Positions 44,558 to 53,106 of a stretch of DNA of 64,000 bases are shown here, piece by piece. A program made the position numbers and the translations under genes. This DNA comes from CAISKJ01 sp046351555 (GTDB lineage Bacteria; Myxococcota_A; Polyangia; Polyangiales; Ga0077539), in assembly GCA_046351555.1 (NCBI GenBank), contig JAXLYI010000023.1, positions 124,001-188,000 of the forward strand, written 5' to 3'. The notes below the pieces were generated by a model. That model ran no database searches. It saw only the letters and a program-made list of their open reading frames with translations, and was not told where the DNA came from. The stretch's first letter is position 1; each line of letters starts with the position of its first letter.

Positions 44558-45904
44558 TCACATCGTGGCGTGGGGGCGGGCCTTGAGGCCGTGGAGCTCC
44601 ATGCGGTAGATGAGCGCGCGGCGGGTGATGCCGAGGAGACGCGCGGCGCGCGACTGGTTGCCCTGCGTGGCCTGGAGGGCGGAGACGATGGTGTCGCGCT
44701 CGACGCCGGCGACGCGGTCGCGGAGGGGGAAGCCGCTGCCGTCGCTCGACGGCGCGACGTCGCGCAGGGACGCGGGCAGGTCGCAGAGGTCGACGACGCC
44801 GTTGAGGGACACGGCGAGGGCGTGCTCGAGGGCGTTGCGGAGCTCGCGGATGTTGCCCGGCCAGGCGTAGGCGTGGAGGGCGTTCATCGCGGCGCGGGAG
44901 ATGGCGACCTCCGCGCCGGCGTCGGCGAGGAAGCGCTCCACGAGGTGGGCGATGTCGCAGGGCCGCTGGCGCAGCGGGGGGATGGTCACCGTCGCGCCGT
45001 TGAGCCGGAAGAACAGGTCGGCCCGGAAGCGCCGCCAGCCGATCTCCGCGGAGAGGTCGCGGTTGGTGGCCGAGATGACCCGCACGTCGACCGGGAGGGG
45101 CCGCACCGCGCCGACGCGGAGGATCGCGCCGTCCTCGAGCGCCCGCAGGAGGCGCGCCTGGTTGCTCGGGGAGAGCTCGCCCACCTCGTCGAGGAAGAGC
45201 GTGCCCCCGTGGGCCGCTTCGAAGGCCCCCACCTGGCGCGCGAAGGCCCCCGTGAAGCTGCCGCGCTCGTGGCCGAACAGGAGGCTCTCGGCCAGGGCCT
45301 CGTTGAGCGTCGCGCAGTTGATGGCGACGAAGGGGCCCGCGGCGCGCGCGCTGTACTGGTGGATCACCGAGGCCAGCACCTCCTTGCCCGTCCCCGTCTC
45401 CCCCTGGAGGAGGATCGACAGGTTGCTCCGCGCCAGCCGGAGCGCGAGGAGGAAGGTCGCCACGGTGGCGGGGTCGCGCACGACCGCGTCGAGGTCGTCG
45501 GGGAGCGACTCCGCGCCGCCGGCGCCGTCGTTGTCGGGGAGCAGGCAGGGCAGCTCCAGCACCACGACGCGCACGCCGCCGACCTGGATCGCGTCGCCCG
45601 TCATCACGCGCTGCGGGGACGTCACGCGGCGCCCGTTGAGAAACGTCCCGTTGGTGCTCTGGAGGTCTTCGACCGTGCCCTGCCGCCCGTCGAACCCGAT
45701 GACGGCGTGGCGGCGCGAGACCCCGGGGTCGCTCAGTTGGATCGTGACCGTGAGGTCGTCCCGCCCCAACACCACCTGCTGCCCCGGCGCGAGCACCACC
45801 ACGCGAGGGTCCCCACCCCGCTGGTCGACCACCAGCCGGAGCGCCGCGGCGCCTCGCTCGCCCTCGTCGTTTCGCGCCAACAACAGAGGCTTCGTCGTTG
45901 TCAC
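44558..45904 (-). CDS. FHA-domain sigma-54-dependent transcriptional activator
   Basis: The 448-residue protein has an N-terminal FHA domain (about 30-115, with GVSRRHAVIGFD and LQSTNGTFLNG), a central sigma-54 AAA+ domain (about 140-375) and a C-terminal Fis-type HTH (NQSRAARLLGITRRALIYRM). The AAA+ part has Walker A GETGTGKE, the loop GSFTGA (a variant of GAFTGA that contacts sigma-54) and Walker B TLFLDEVGEL. The FHA domain implies control by a phosphothreonine protein, and a Ser/Thr kinase gene is divergent from it. It should activate sigma-54 promoters; one strong match lies in the divergent region (45976-45991). Start GTG 45904. Confidence 0.95.
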   Translation of the reverse strand: MTTTKPLLLARNDEGERGAAALRLVVDQRGGDPRVVVLAPGQQVVLGRDDLTVTIQLSDPGVSRRHAVIGFDGRQGTVEDLQSTNGTFLNGRRVTSPQRVMTGDAIQVGGVRVVVLELPCLLPDNDGAGGAESLPDDLDAVVRDPATVATFLLALRLARSNLSILLQGETGTGKEVLASVIHQYSARAAGPFVAINCATLNEALAESLLFGHERGSFTGAFARQVGAFEAAHGGTLFLDEVGELSPSNQARLLRALEDGAILRVGAVRPLPVDVRVISATNRDLSAEIGWRRFRADLFFRLNGATVTIPPLRQRPCDIAHLVERFLADAGAEVAISRAAMNALHAYAWPGNIRELRNALEHALAVSLNGVVDLCDLPASLRDVAPSSDGSGFPLRDRVAGVERDTIVSALQATQGNQSRAARLLGITRRALIYRMELHGLKARPHATM

Positions 45905-45975
45905 GGCGGAAAGCTATTATCCCGGAAATTTCCCGTCAAGTAGGAGTCCTCGCCGCGCGTGGAGTGCACCCGCCC

Positions 45976-45991
45976 TGGCGCCCGACTTGCT
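45976..45991 (+). promoter_or_regulatory. Sigma-54 (-24/-12) promoter match upstream of the Ser/Thr kinase gene
   Basis: TGGCGCCCGACTTGC at 45976-45990 has the invariant GG (45977-45978) and GC (45989-45990) separated by exactly ten bases, and T follows the GC. It matches the TGGCAC-N5-TTGC consensus at all but one core position. Expected transcription begins about 12 bases after the GC, very near the chosen start codon (46006). A short perfect palindrome GGAAATTTCC (45924-45933) lies upstream where an activator might bind. Confidence 0.6.
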
Positions 45992-46005
45992 TTTCGGAGC
46001 CCTCC

Positions 46006-46971
46006 GTGGAGTCGGGATCAACGCGAGGCGAGGCAGGCCTGGAGCGGCGCGATGCGCTGGCGCCCGGCTCGCGGATCGGCTCGTTCGAGATCGTGCGGCT
46101 GCTGCGCGCGGGGGGCATGGCGACGGTGTACGAAGCCGTCGACGGCGCGACGGGCGAACGGGTCGTCGTGAAGGTGCTCCACCCGCACCTCGCGCAGGAC
46201 CCGTCGTCGTGGGCGCTCCTTCAGACCGAGGCGCACGTGGCGGCGCGGGTGCATCACCCGGGCGTGGAGCGCGCGGTGACCCTGCAGGCGCACGACGGCG
46301 TGCCCTTCCTCGTGAAGCCGCTGCTCGACGGGGAAGACCTGTCGTCGCTGCTGGCGCGCGAGGGCCCCCTGCCGCTTCGGGCGGCGCTCGCCGTCGTCCT
46401 GCCAGTGCTCGACGCGCTCGCGAGCGTCCACGCCGCGGGCGTGGTCCACTGCGACCTCAAGCCCTCGAACCTCTTCCTGGTGGGCCCCGCGCGCGATCCG
46501 GTGGTGCTCGATTTCGGCGTCGCGTACGTGCCCGACCGCGCCGACGCGCGCGCCGACGTCCACGCCGCGGAGGTGCTCGGTACGTTGCGGTACATGTCCC
46601 CGGAGCAGCTCCTCACGCCCGATCGGGTCGACCCGCGGAGCGACCTCTTCGCCATGGGGGTCATCCTCTACGAGTGCCTCACCCTGCGGAACCCCTTCGG
46701 CGCGTCGACCCCCGAGGCGCACATCCAAGCCGTCACGGGCGGCGCGTGGGCGCCCCTCCATACGTACTGCGCCGCGCTCCCGCGGGGCTTCGAGGGCGTC
46801 GTCCGCCGCGCGCTCTCCCCGCGCCCGGAGGAGCGTCACGCCACCGCGGAGGCGCTCCTCGACGACCTTGCGCCCTTCACCGCGTTCGACCCGCCGGCCG
46901 CCCCGCAGGTCGCCAGTGAGCCCGCCGCCCCGACGCGCCCCTGGGGCCCCGTCGAGCCCGAGAAGGGATGA
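46006..46971 (+). CDS. Ser/Thr protein kinase
   Basis: The protein kinase domain (about 20-280 from this start) is intact: LLRAGGMATVYEA Gly-loop, the VVVKVL lysine, VVHCDLKPSNLFL with the catalytic Asp (HCD in place of HRD), LDFGVAY and GTLRYMSPEQL. A short Pro-rich tail follows and there is no membrane segment, so it is cytosolic. GTG 46006 is chosen because GGAG precedes it; the ORF is open to 45898, which would overlap the divergent activator gene. A candidate sigma-54 promoter ends just upstream. It is a plausible partner for the FHA activator and perhaps for the pseudokinase at 36 kb. Confidence 0.85.
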   Translation: MESGSTRGEAGLERRDALAPGSRIGSFEIVRLLRAGGMATVYEAVDGATGERVVVKVLHPHLAQDPSSWALLQTEAHVAARVHHPGVERAVTLQAHDGVPFLVKPLLDGEDLSSLLAREGPLPLRAALAVVLPVLDALASVHAAGVVHCDLKPSNLFLVGPARDPVVLDFGVAYVPDRADARADVHAAEVLGTLRYMSPEQLLTPDRVDPRSDLFAMGVILYECLTLRNPFGASTPEAHIQAVTGGAWAPLHTYCAALPRGFEGVVRRALSPRPEERHATAEALLDDLAPFTAFDPPAAPQVASEPAAPTRPWGPVEPEKG

Positions 46972-46974
46972 TTT

Positions 46975-46998
46975 GTACGCGGGGGGGACAGCGCGTAC
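46975..46998 (+). terminator. Hairpin after the kinase gene
   Basis: GTACGCG (46975-46981) and CGCGTAC (46992-46998) form a 7-bp stem with a 10-base loop four bases after the kinase stop. There is no T-run, so terminator function is uncertain. The 9-mer GGGACAGCG recurs nearby. Confidence 0.3.
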
Positions 46999-47096
46999 CA
47001 GCGCGGGACAGCGGCCATGAGCTCCCCGGCGCCCCTGCCGCGCCCGCCCGCGACGCTTGACCTCCCGTCGCCCCTCCCCCCACTCTCCGCCCCCCG

Positions 47097-48128
47097 ATGA
47101 ACGACCGCTTCCTCCGCGCCTGCCGGCGCGAATCTGTCGACCGCACCCCCGTGTGGTTCATGCGTCAGGCCGGGCGCTACATGGCCGAGTACCGCGCCCT
47201 CCGCGCGAAGCACTCGATGCTCACGCTCTGCCGCACCCCCGAGCTCGCGCTCGAGGTCACGCTCCAGCCCATCAAGGCGCTCCCCGTGGACGCGGCGATC
47301 CTCTTCGCCGACATCCTCCTGCCGCTCGAGCCCATGGGCGCGCCCTTCGAGTTCGCCGCGGGCGAGGGGCCCGTCATCCACACGCCCATCCGCACGCGCG
47401 CGCAGATCGACGCGCTCCGCGTCTGCGACCCCCACGAGGGCCTCGGCTACGTGATGGAGGCGATCAAGCTCATCCGCCGCGAGCTCGACGGGAAGGTCCC
47501 CCTCATCGGCTTCGCGGGCGCGCCCTTCACCCTCGCGAGCTACCTCGTCGAGGGCGGCAAGAGCTCGCACTTCGTCGAGACCAAGACCCTCATGTACCGC
47601 GAGCCCGAGGCGTGGCACGCCCTGATGGAGAAGCTCTCCACGGTGGTCTCGCGCTACCTCGTCGCGCAGGTGGGGGCCGGCGCGCAGGCCCTCCAGCTCT
47701 TCGACTCGTGGGTCGGCGCGCTCTCGCCCGGCGACTACCGCGAGTTCGTCTTCCCCCACGTCGCGCGCATCCTCCGCGACGCCACCGCCACCGGCGTCCC
47801 CGTGATCCATTTCGGCACCGGCACCGCGACGCTCCTCGAGCTCCAGCGCGACGCGGGCGGCACGGTGATCGGCGTCGACTGGCGCACCCCGATGGACGAC
47901 GCGCGCCGCCGCCTCGGCGACGGCGTGGCCCTCCAGGGCAACCTCGACCCGGTCACCCTCTTCGCGCCCTTCGAGGTGGTGGAGAAGGCCGCGCGCGACG
48001 TGATCCGCCGCATGGAGGGGGCGCCGGGCCACGTCTTCAACCTCGGCCACGGCATCCTTCCGGGCACGCCGGTCGACACGGTGAAGCGCCTGGCCGACCT
48101 CGTCCACGAGGCCTCGGAGCGGCGATGA
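47097..48128 (+). CDS. hemE: Uroporphyrinogen III decarboxylase
   Basis: The 343-residue protein has the UroD hallmarks: the N-terminal FMRQAGRYMAEYR, the conserved Asp in AAILFADILLP, GFAGAPFTLASYLVEGG and FNLGHGILPGTPVD at the C-terminus. It converts uroporphyrinogen III to coproporphyrinogen III in haem synthesis. Its stop overlaps the ATG of the protoporphyrinogen oxidase gene (ATGA), so the two late-pathway steps are coupled. Confidence 0.97.
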   Translation: MNDRFLRACRRESVDRTPVWFMRQAGRYMAEYRALRAKHSMLTLCRTPELALEVTLQPIKALPVDAAILFADILLPLEPMGAPFEFAAGEGPVIHTPIRTRAQIDALRVCDPHEGLGYVMEAIKLIRRELDGKVPLIGFAGAPFTLASYLVEGGKSSHFVETKTLMYREPEAWHALMEKLSTVVSRYLVAQVGAGAQALQLFDSWVGALSPGDYREFVFPHVARILRDATATGVPVIHFGTGTATLLELQRDAGGTVIGVDWRTPMDDARRRLGDGVALQGNLDPVTLFAPFEVVEKAARDVIRRMEGAPGHVFNLGHGILPGTPVDTVKRLADLVHEASERR

Positions 48129-49516
48129 CGCGCGCCGTGATGGTCGGCGCGGGGCTGTCGGGCCTCGTCGCCGCGCGGTCGTTCCTCGCGGCGGCGAAGG
48201 CCAAGGGGGTCGACGCGCAGGTCACCGTGGTGGAGGCGCTCGGGCGCGCCGGCGGCAACCTCATGAGCGAGCGTCACGAGGGCTTCCTCATCGACGGGGG
48301 CCCCGACTCCTGGGTGGCCGCGAAGCCCCACGGCGCAGCCCTCTGCCGCGAGCTCGGCCTCGGCGACGACCTCATCGAGACCATCCCCGCCAACCGCCGC
48401 GTCTACGTCGCCCACCGCGGCGGCCTCGTCCCGCTGCCCGAGGGCGTGGTGCTCGGCACGCCGACGCGCCTGCGCCCGATGGCGCGCACCCCGCTGCTCT
48501 CGTGGCCCGGAAAGCTCCGCGCCCTCTTCGACCTCGTGCTGCCGGCGACGGAGATCCCCGAGGATGTCTCGCTCGGCGAGCTGGTGGCCGCGCGCATCGG
48601 CCGCGAAGCCGTGACCGCGCTGGTCGAGCCGCTGCTCGCGGGCATCTACGCCGGCGACGCCTGGACGCTCTCGGCCCGCGCCACCTTCCCGCAGCTCGTC
48701 GAGATGCTGCGCCGCGAGCGGTCGCTCCTCAAGGCCGCGCGCGACGCCGCGCCGAAGCGCCACGGGGGCTACGTCCCGCCTTCCGCGTTCGTCTCGCTGC
48801 GCGGCGGCGTCGGGCAGCTCGTCGACGCGCTGGCGGCCTCGCTCCCCGCGGGCACCGTGCGCTACTCGACGCGGGTGACGGCCGTCCGCAAGGGGGCATC
48901 GTCGCCGTGGGAGGTGGCGCTCGACACGGGCGAGGTGCTCGCGGCCGACCACGTGGTGCTCGGCGTGGCGCCGACCTTCGCGGCGTCGCTGGTGCGCGAG
49001 GCGGCGCCGGGGCTGTCCGAGGCGCTCGACGCGGTGCCGTGCACGTCGGCGGCGACGGTGTTCTTCGCGCACGAGCGCAGGAGCATCCCGCACGCGCTCG
49101 ACGCGACGGGCTTCATCGTGCCGAAGCGCGAGGGGATGCGCATCCTCGCGGGCACGTGGGTGTCGAGCAAGTGGCCCGGCCGCGCGCCCGAGGGCAAGGT
49201 GCTGATGCGCGCCTTCCTCGGCGGCGTGGGGCGCGAGGCGTCGCTCGCCCGCCCCGACGAGGAGCTGGTGAGCGAGGCGCGGGTCGACGTCGAGCGGCTG
49301 ATGAAGTTCCGCGCGGAGCCGCTGTTCACGCGGGTGTTCCGCTTCACGCGGACGTCGCCGCTGCCGACGGTGGGGCACCTCGCGCGCGTCGCCCGCATCC
49401 GCGCGGAGGCGGCCAGTGCGCCGGGGCTCCACCCGATCGGCAGCGCGTACGACGGCGTGGGCATCCCCGACACGATCAAGCTCGCCGACGCCACGGGCCG
49501 CGCGCTCGCGGGGTGA
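48125..49516 (+). CDS. hemY: Protoporphyrinogen oxidase (FAD-dependent, HemY/PPO type)
   Basis: The 463-residue protein starts with a Rossmann FAD site (VMVGAGLSGLVAARSF, then VVEALGRAGGNL) and DGGPDSW, and ends with the second FAD stretch GSAYDGVGIPDTIKLA. These are the standard PPO/HemY features, and the coupling to hemE supports that reading over other amine-oxidase-like flavoproteins. It oxidises proto- or coproporphyrinogen with O2; the substrate choice is not visible here. Genes for the remaining haem steps are not in the window. Confidence 0.92.
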   Translation: MTRAVMVGAGLSGLVAARSFLAAAKAKGVDAQVTVVEALGRAGGNLMSERHEGFLIDGGPDSWVAAKPHGAALCRELGLGDDLIETIPANRRVYVAHRGGLVPLPEGVVLGTPTRLRPMARTPLLSWPGKLRALFDLVLPATEIPEDVSLGELVAARIGREAVTALVEPLLAGIYAGDAWTLSARATFPQLVEMLRRERSLLKAARDAAPKRHGGYVPPSAFVSLRGGVGQLVDALAASLPAGTVRYSTRVTAVRKGASSPWEVALDTGEVLAADHVVLGVAPTFAASLVREAAPGLSEALDAVPCTSAATVFFAHERRSIPHALDATGFIVPKREGMRILAGTWVSSKWPGRAPEGKVLMRAFLGGVGREASLARPDEELVSEARVDVERLMKFRAEPLFTRVFRFTRTSPLPTVGHLARVARIRAEAASAPGLHPIGSAYDGVGIPDTIKLADATGRALAG

Positions 49517-49588
49517 CGCGCGTACGACGGCGTTCGACGGCGAGGTTGCCCGGCGCGGCGACCGCGCGGTAGCTTCGTCGCGGAGCCG

Positions 49589-50491
49589 ATGCCCTACGCC
49601 GACCTGAAGAACGACTTCGTCTTCCGCCGCGTGTTCGGGCACCACCCCGCGGTGCTTTGCGGGCTGCTCAACGACTTCCTCGGGCGCCCGCCGGAGCGCG
49701 CGATCGTCGCGGTCGAGTACCTGCCGCCCGACCAGGTGCCCGAACTGCCCGGCGTGAAGCTCTCCATCGTCGACGTGAAGTGCCGCGACGCCTCGGGCGC
49801 CACCTTCGTGGTCGAGATGCAGGTGCTGCCGGTGACGGGCTTCCTCAACCGCGTGGTGTTCAACGCATGCAAGGCGTACGTCGGCACGCTCCAACGCGGC
49901 GACGGGTACGACAAGCTCACGCCGGTGGTGGCGGTGACCGTCTGCGACTTCGAGCTCTGGTCCGACGGCGAGCGCGATGCCCAGCGGCTCCCCCGCGTCC
50001 CGCTGGTGTCGCGGTGGGCGATGGCCGAGCAGGGCACCGGGGCGCCGGGCATCCCGCAGGTGGAGTACGTGTTCTGCGAGCTGCCGAAGCTCCGCGACCG
50101 GGCGCCCGCCAACGCGCTCGAGCGCTGGGTGGGGCTCTTCGTGGCGGCGCCCGTGCTCGACGCCGCCACCGTCGCGCGCGAGCCCTTCACCGAGGCGCAG
50201 CGGATGGCCCTCGAGCTCGCCAACGAGGCGACCTTCACCGAGGCCGAGCTCGACGCCTACCGCAAGGCGCGCGACGAGGTGCAGCAGATGATCCAGTACG
50301 GCAAGGACGGCGAGGTCCGCGGCGAGGCGAAGGGGCGGCGGGATTCGCTCCTGCGCGTGCTGGCGCGCCGGGGGCTCGCGCCGACGGACGAGGAGCGCGC
50401 CCGCATCGAGGCGTGCCGCGACGTCGCCACGCTGGAGCGCTGGCTCGACCGCGCCGTCGACGCCCCCGCCGTGCGCGACGTCATCGCGTAG
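49589..50491 (+). CDS. Rpn family recombination-promoting nuclease / transposase-like protein
   Basis: The 300-residue protein shows the PD-(D/E)XK transposase family layout: a start like MPYADLKNDFVFRRVFG, then LSIVDVKCRDASGATFVVEMQVLP, where the Asp and ExQ motif form the active site. A long helical C-terminal part with KDGEVRGEAKGRRDSLLRVLARRG follows. Rpn proteins cut DNA and promote recombination, and related ones act in phage defence. No inverted repeats or target duplication were noticed, so mobility is not supported. It sits upstream of the hydrogenase operon with a 91-base gap. Confidence 0.85.
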   Translation: MPYADLKNDFVFRRVFGHHPAVLCGLLNDFLGRPPERAIVAVEYLPPDQVPELPGVKLSIVDVKCRDASGATFVVEMQVLPVTGFLNRVVFNACKAYVGTLQRGDGYDKLTPVVAVTVCDFELWSDGERDAQRLPRVPLVSRWAMAEQGTGAPGIPQVEYVFCELPKLRDRAPANALERWVGLFVAAPVLDAATVAREPFTEAQRMALELANEATFTEAELDAYRKARDEVQQMIQYGKDGEVRGEAKGRRDSLLRVLARRGLAPTDEERARIEACRDVATLERWLDRAVDAPAVRDVIA

Positions 50492-50501
50492 CGGGCGGAG
50501 G

Positions 50502-50522
50502 GCACGCACGCCCCGCGCGTGC
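50502..50522 (+). terminator. Hairpin between the Rpn gene and the hydrogenase operon
   Basis: GCACGC (50502-50507) and GCGTGC (50517-50522) form a 6-bp stem with a 9-base loop 11 bases past the Rpn stop. There is no T-run. The remaining 60 bases before hoxF contain an isolated TTGACG (50545-50550) and the palindrome TGACGTCA (50546-50553) but no convincing -10. Confidence 0.25.
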
Positions 50523-50582
50523 TGTCTGTGCGCGCGTGAAAGGCTTGACGTCACCGCCTCGTTCGCCCGACGTTCTCCGCCC

Positions 50583-52364
50583 GTGGCCCTCGACCTCTCC
50601 GCGCTCGTCGCGCGGCACCACCACGACCCCTCCCGGCTGATGGAGATCCTCCGCGAGGTGATGGCCGCGGAGGGCCATGTCTCGCCGCCCACCATCACCG
50701 CACTCGCCGCCGCGCTCGGGGTGCCGCGCGGGCAGGTGGAGGGCGTGGTGGGCTTCTACTCGTTCTTCGCGTCGGAGCCGCGCGGGCGCTTCCGCGTGCT
50801 CTTCAGCGACAACGTCACCGACGAGATGGCGGGGAGCCGCGCCCTCCGCGAGCGGATGCTCGCGGCCTTCCGCCTGGAGCCCGGCGAGGTGAGCCGCGAC
50901 GGCCTCGTCTCCATCGGCACGACGGGCTGCACCGGCCTCTGCGACCAGGGCCCCGCGATGCTCGTCAACGACCGCGCCATCGCCCGGCTCACCCCCGCGC
51001 GCATCGGCGCCATCGCGTCGCTCATCCGCGGCGACGTCCCGCTCGACCGCTGGCCCGACAACCTCTTCGCCATCCACTCCAACGTCCACCGCCGGCACCT
51101 GCTCCTCTCGACGCCGCTCGCGCCCGGCGAGGCCATCGACCGCGCGCTCTCCCGCGGGGCCGCCGCGACCATCGAAGAGGTGACCCGCTCGGGGCTCCGT
51201 GGGCGCGGCGGGGCGGGCTTCTCGACGGGGACGAAATGGGCAGCGTGCGCCGCAGCGCCGGGCCCCGACCGCTACGTCGTCTGCAACGCCGACGAGGGCG
51301 AGCCGGGCACCTTCAAAGACCGCGAGCTGCTCTCCCTCCACGCCGACCACGTGATCGAAGGGATGACCGTCGCGGCCCTCGCCGTCGGCGCCACGCGCGG
51401 CTTCCTCTACCTGCGCGCGGAGTACCCGTTCCTCGTCGCGCCGCTCCTCGCGAAGCTCGACGAGCGTCGGCGCGCGGGGCTGCTGGGCCAGGGCGTGCGC
51501 GGCGCGTTCGATTTCGACGTCGAGCTCCGCGTCGGCGCGGGCGCGTACGTCTGCGGCGAGGAGTCGGCCCTCCTCGAATCGCTCGAAGGGCGCCGCGGCA
51601 TCCCCCGCAACCGCCCGCCGTACCCCGTCACCCACGGCTACATGCGCCGCCCCACGGTGGTGAACAACGTCGAGACGCTGGTCGCGGCCGCCTTCGTCGC
51701 GGCGCGCGGGCATGACTTCCTCCGCGCGGTCGGGACGCCGAAGTCGTCGGGGACGAAGATCCTCTCGGTGTCGGGCGACGTCGCACGCCCCGGCGTGTAC
51801 GAGTACCCCTTCGGCGTGAGCGTCCGTCAGGTGCTCGACGACGCGGGCGCGAAGGACACCCAGGCCGTGCAGGTGGGCGGGCCCTCGGGCGTGCTGCTCT
51901 CGGCGAGCGAGCTGAACCGCCGCATCGCGTTCGAAGACGTGCCGAGCGCGGGGGCCTTCATGGTCTTCGACGGGTCGCGCGACATCCTCGAGGTGGTGGA
52001 GAACTTCGCGCGCTTCTTCGCCCACGAGAGCTGCGGCTTCTGCACGCCCTGCCGCGTCGGCACCGCGCTCAACGCCCGCGCGATGAAGCGCGTCGTGGCG
52101 GGCGCCGGCTCGCGCCGCGACCTCAAGGACCTCGCGCGCGTCTCGCAGATCATGAAGTCCGCGAGTCACTGCGGGCTCGGGGCCACCGCGGGCAACCCGG
52201 TGCTCGACGCGCTCGCGAAGTTTCGCCCGCGCTTCGACCAGGGGCTGCGCTCGTTGGAGGTGCTGCCCACCTTCGACCTCGACGAGTCGCTCGCGCCCGC
52301 CCGCGAGGTGACCGCGCGCGACGACGAGGGGGCCCACTTCCTCCACGAGGAGACCGAGCGATGA
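50583..52364 (+). CDS. hoxF: NAD-reducing [NiFe] hydrogenase diaphorase subunit HoxF with fused HoxE-like domain
   Basis: The 593-residue protein joins an N-terminal NuoE/HoxE-like domain (1-150) to a NuoF-like flavoprotein. FMN binding is seen at GLRGRGGAG (204-212), NAD binding at NADEGEPG (235-242), and a [4Fe-4S] site at Cys484, 487, 490 and 530 (ESCGFCTPC...SHCG). In the NuoE part, only the C-x3-C pair (Cys116, Cys120) remains; the other pair is replaced (LFSDNVTDEM), so its [2Fe-2S] cluster is probably absent. The organisation resembles the Cupriavidus (Ralstonia) HoxF. It passes electrons between NAD(H) and the hydrogenase. Start GTG 50583; its TGA overlaps the hoxU ATG. Confidence 0.95.
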   Translation: MALDLSALVARHHHDPSRLMEILREVMAAEGHVSPPTITALAAALGVPRGQVEGVVGFYSFFASEPRGRFRVLFSDNVTDEMAGSRALRERMLAAFRLEPGEVSRDGLVSIGTTGCTGLCDQGPAMLVNDRAIARLTPARIGAIASLIRGDVPLDRWPDNLFAIHSNVHRRHLLLSTPLAPGEAIDRALSRGAAATIEEVTRSGLRGRGGAGFSTGTKWAACAAAPGPDRYVVCNADEGEPGTFKDRELLSLHADHVIEGMTVAALAVGATRGFLYLRAEYPFLVAPLLAKLDERRRAGLLGQGVRGAFDFDVELRVGAGAYVCGEESALLESLEGRRGIPRNRPPYPVTHGYMRRPTVVNNVETLVAAAFVAARGHDFLRAVGTPKSSGTKILSVSGDVARPGVYEYPFGVSVRQVLDDAGAKDTQAVQVGGPSGVLLSASELNRRIAFEDVPSAGAFMVFDGSRDILEVVENFARFFAHESCGFCTPCRVGTALNARAMKRVVAGAGSRRDLKDLARVSQIMKSASHCGLGATAGNPVLDALAKFRPRFDQGLRSLEVLPTFDLDESLAPAREVTARDDEGAHFLHEETER

Positions 52365-53104
52365 CCGCGACCCCACCCGACCCCGACGCGGGCGAGCGCC
52401 CCACCTTCCAGATGGACGGCGTCGACGTCCCCTTCGAGCCCGGGCAGTCGATCCTCGCGGCGGCCCTCGCGGCGGGACGTTACGTGCCCTACCTCTGCTA
52501 CCACCCGGAGTTCGAGCCGCACGGGAGCTGCAAGGTCTGCACGGTGAAGGTCAACGGGCGCACGCAGGCGAGCTGCACGATGCCGGCGCGCGCGGGCGAC
52601 GTGGTCGAGTCCGACGTCGCCGAGCTCAACGAGCTGCGCAAGGGGCTGGTGCAGTTCCTCTTCACCGAGGGGAACCACTTCTGCCCGTCGTGCGAGGCGA
52701 GCGGGCGCTGCACGCTCCAGGCGGTGGGCTACGAGCTCGGGATGACCTCGGCGCACTACGGGCCGATGTTCCCCGACCGGCCGGTGGACGCGTCGCACCC
52801 CGACGTGATGCTCGACTTCAACCGCTGCATCCTCTGCGAGCTCTGCGTCCGCGCGAGCGCCCTCGTCGACCGCAAGAGCGTCTTCGCCCTCTCGGGCCGC
52901 GGCGCCACCAAGCACCTCGTCGTCAACGCCGAGTCGGGCCGCCTCGCCGACACCGACCTCTCCGTCGACGACAAGGCCGTCAGCGTGTGCCCCGTCGGGG
53001 TGATCCTGCGCAAGGGGCGCGGCTTCGACGTGCCCATCGGCGAGCGCAAGTACGACAAGAGGCCCATCCGCGAGGTGGCCGTGAAGAGCGGCGGGGAGGA
53101 GTGA
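52361..53104 (+). CDS. hoxU: Hydrogenase diaphorase iron-sulfur subunit HoxU
   Basis: The 247-residue protein matches HoxU/NuoG-N. It has an N-terminal [2Fe-2S] ferredoxin domain (YLCYHPEFEPHGSCKVC, then SCTMP), the His-Cys3 [4Fe-4S] site (HFCPSCEASGRC) and a final [4Fe-4S] site (CILCELC with VCPVG). It wires HoxF to HoxY. ATG 52361 overlaps the hoxF stop. A purine-rich GGGGAGGA at its 3' end serves as the ribosome binding site for hoxY. Confidence 0.96.
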   Translation: MTATPPDPDAGERPTFQMDGVDVPFEPGQSILAAALAAGRYVPYLCYHPEFEPHGSCKVCTVKVNGRTQASCTMPARAGDVVESDVAELNELRKGLVQFLFTEGNHFCPSCEASGRCTLQAVGYELGMTSAHYGPMFPDRPVDASHPDVMLDFNRCILCELCVRASALVDRKSVFALSGRGATKHLVVNAESGRLADTDLSVDDKAVSVCPVGVILRKGRGFDVPIGERKYDKRPIREVAVKSGGEE

Positions 53105-53106
53105 CG

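Noticed and set aside
45898..46005. N-terminal extension of the Ser/Thr kinase
   Set aside because: It overlaps the divergent activator start, includes the candidate sigma-54 promoter and shows no domain-like sequence.
49589..50491. Insertion sequence around the Rpn gene
   Set aside because: No terminal inverted repeats or target duplications were found beside it.
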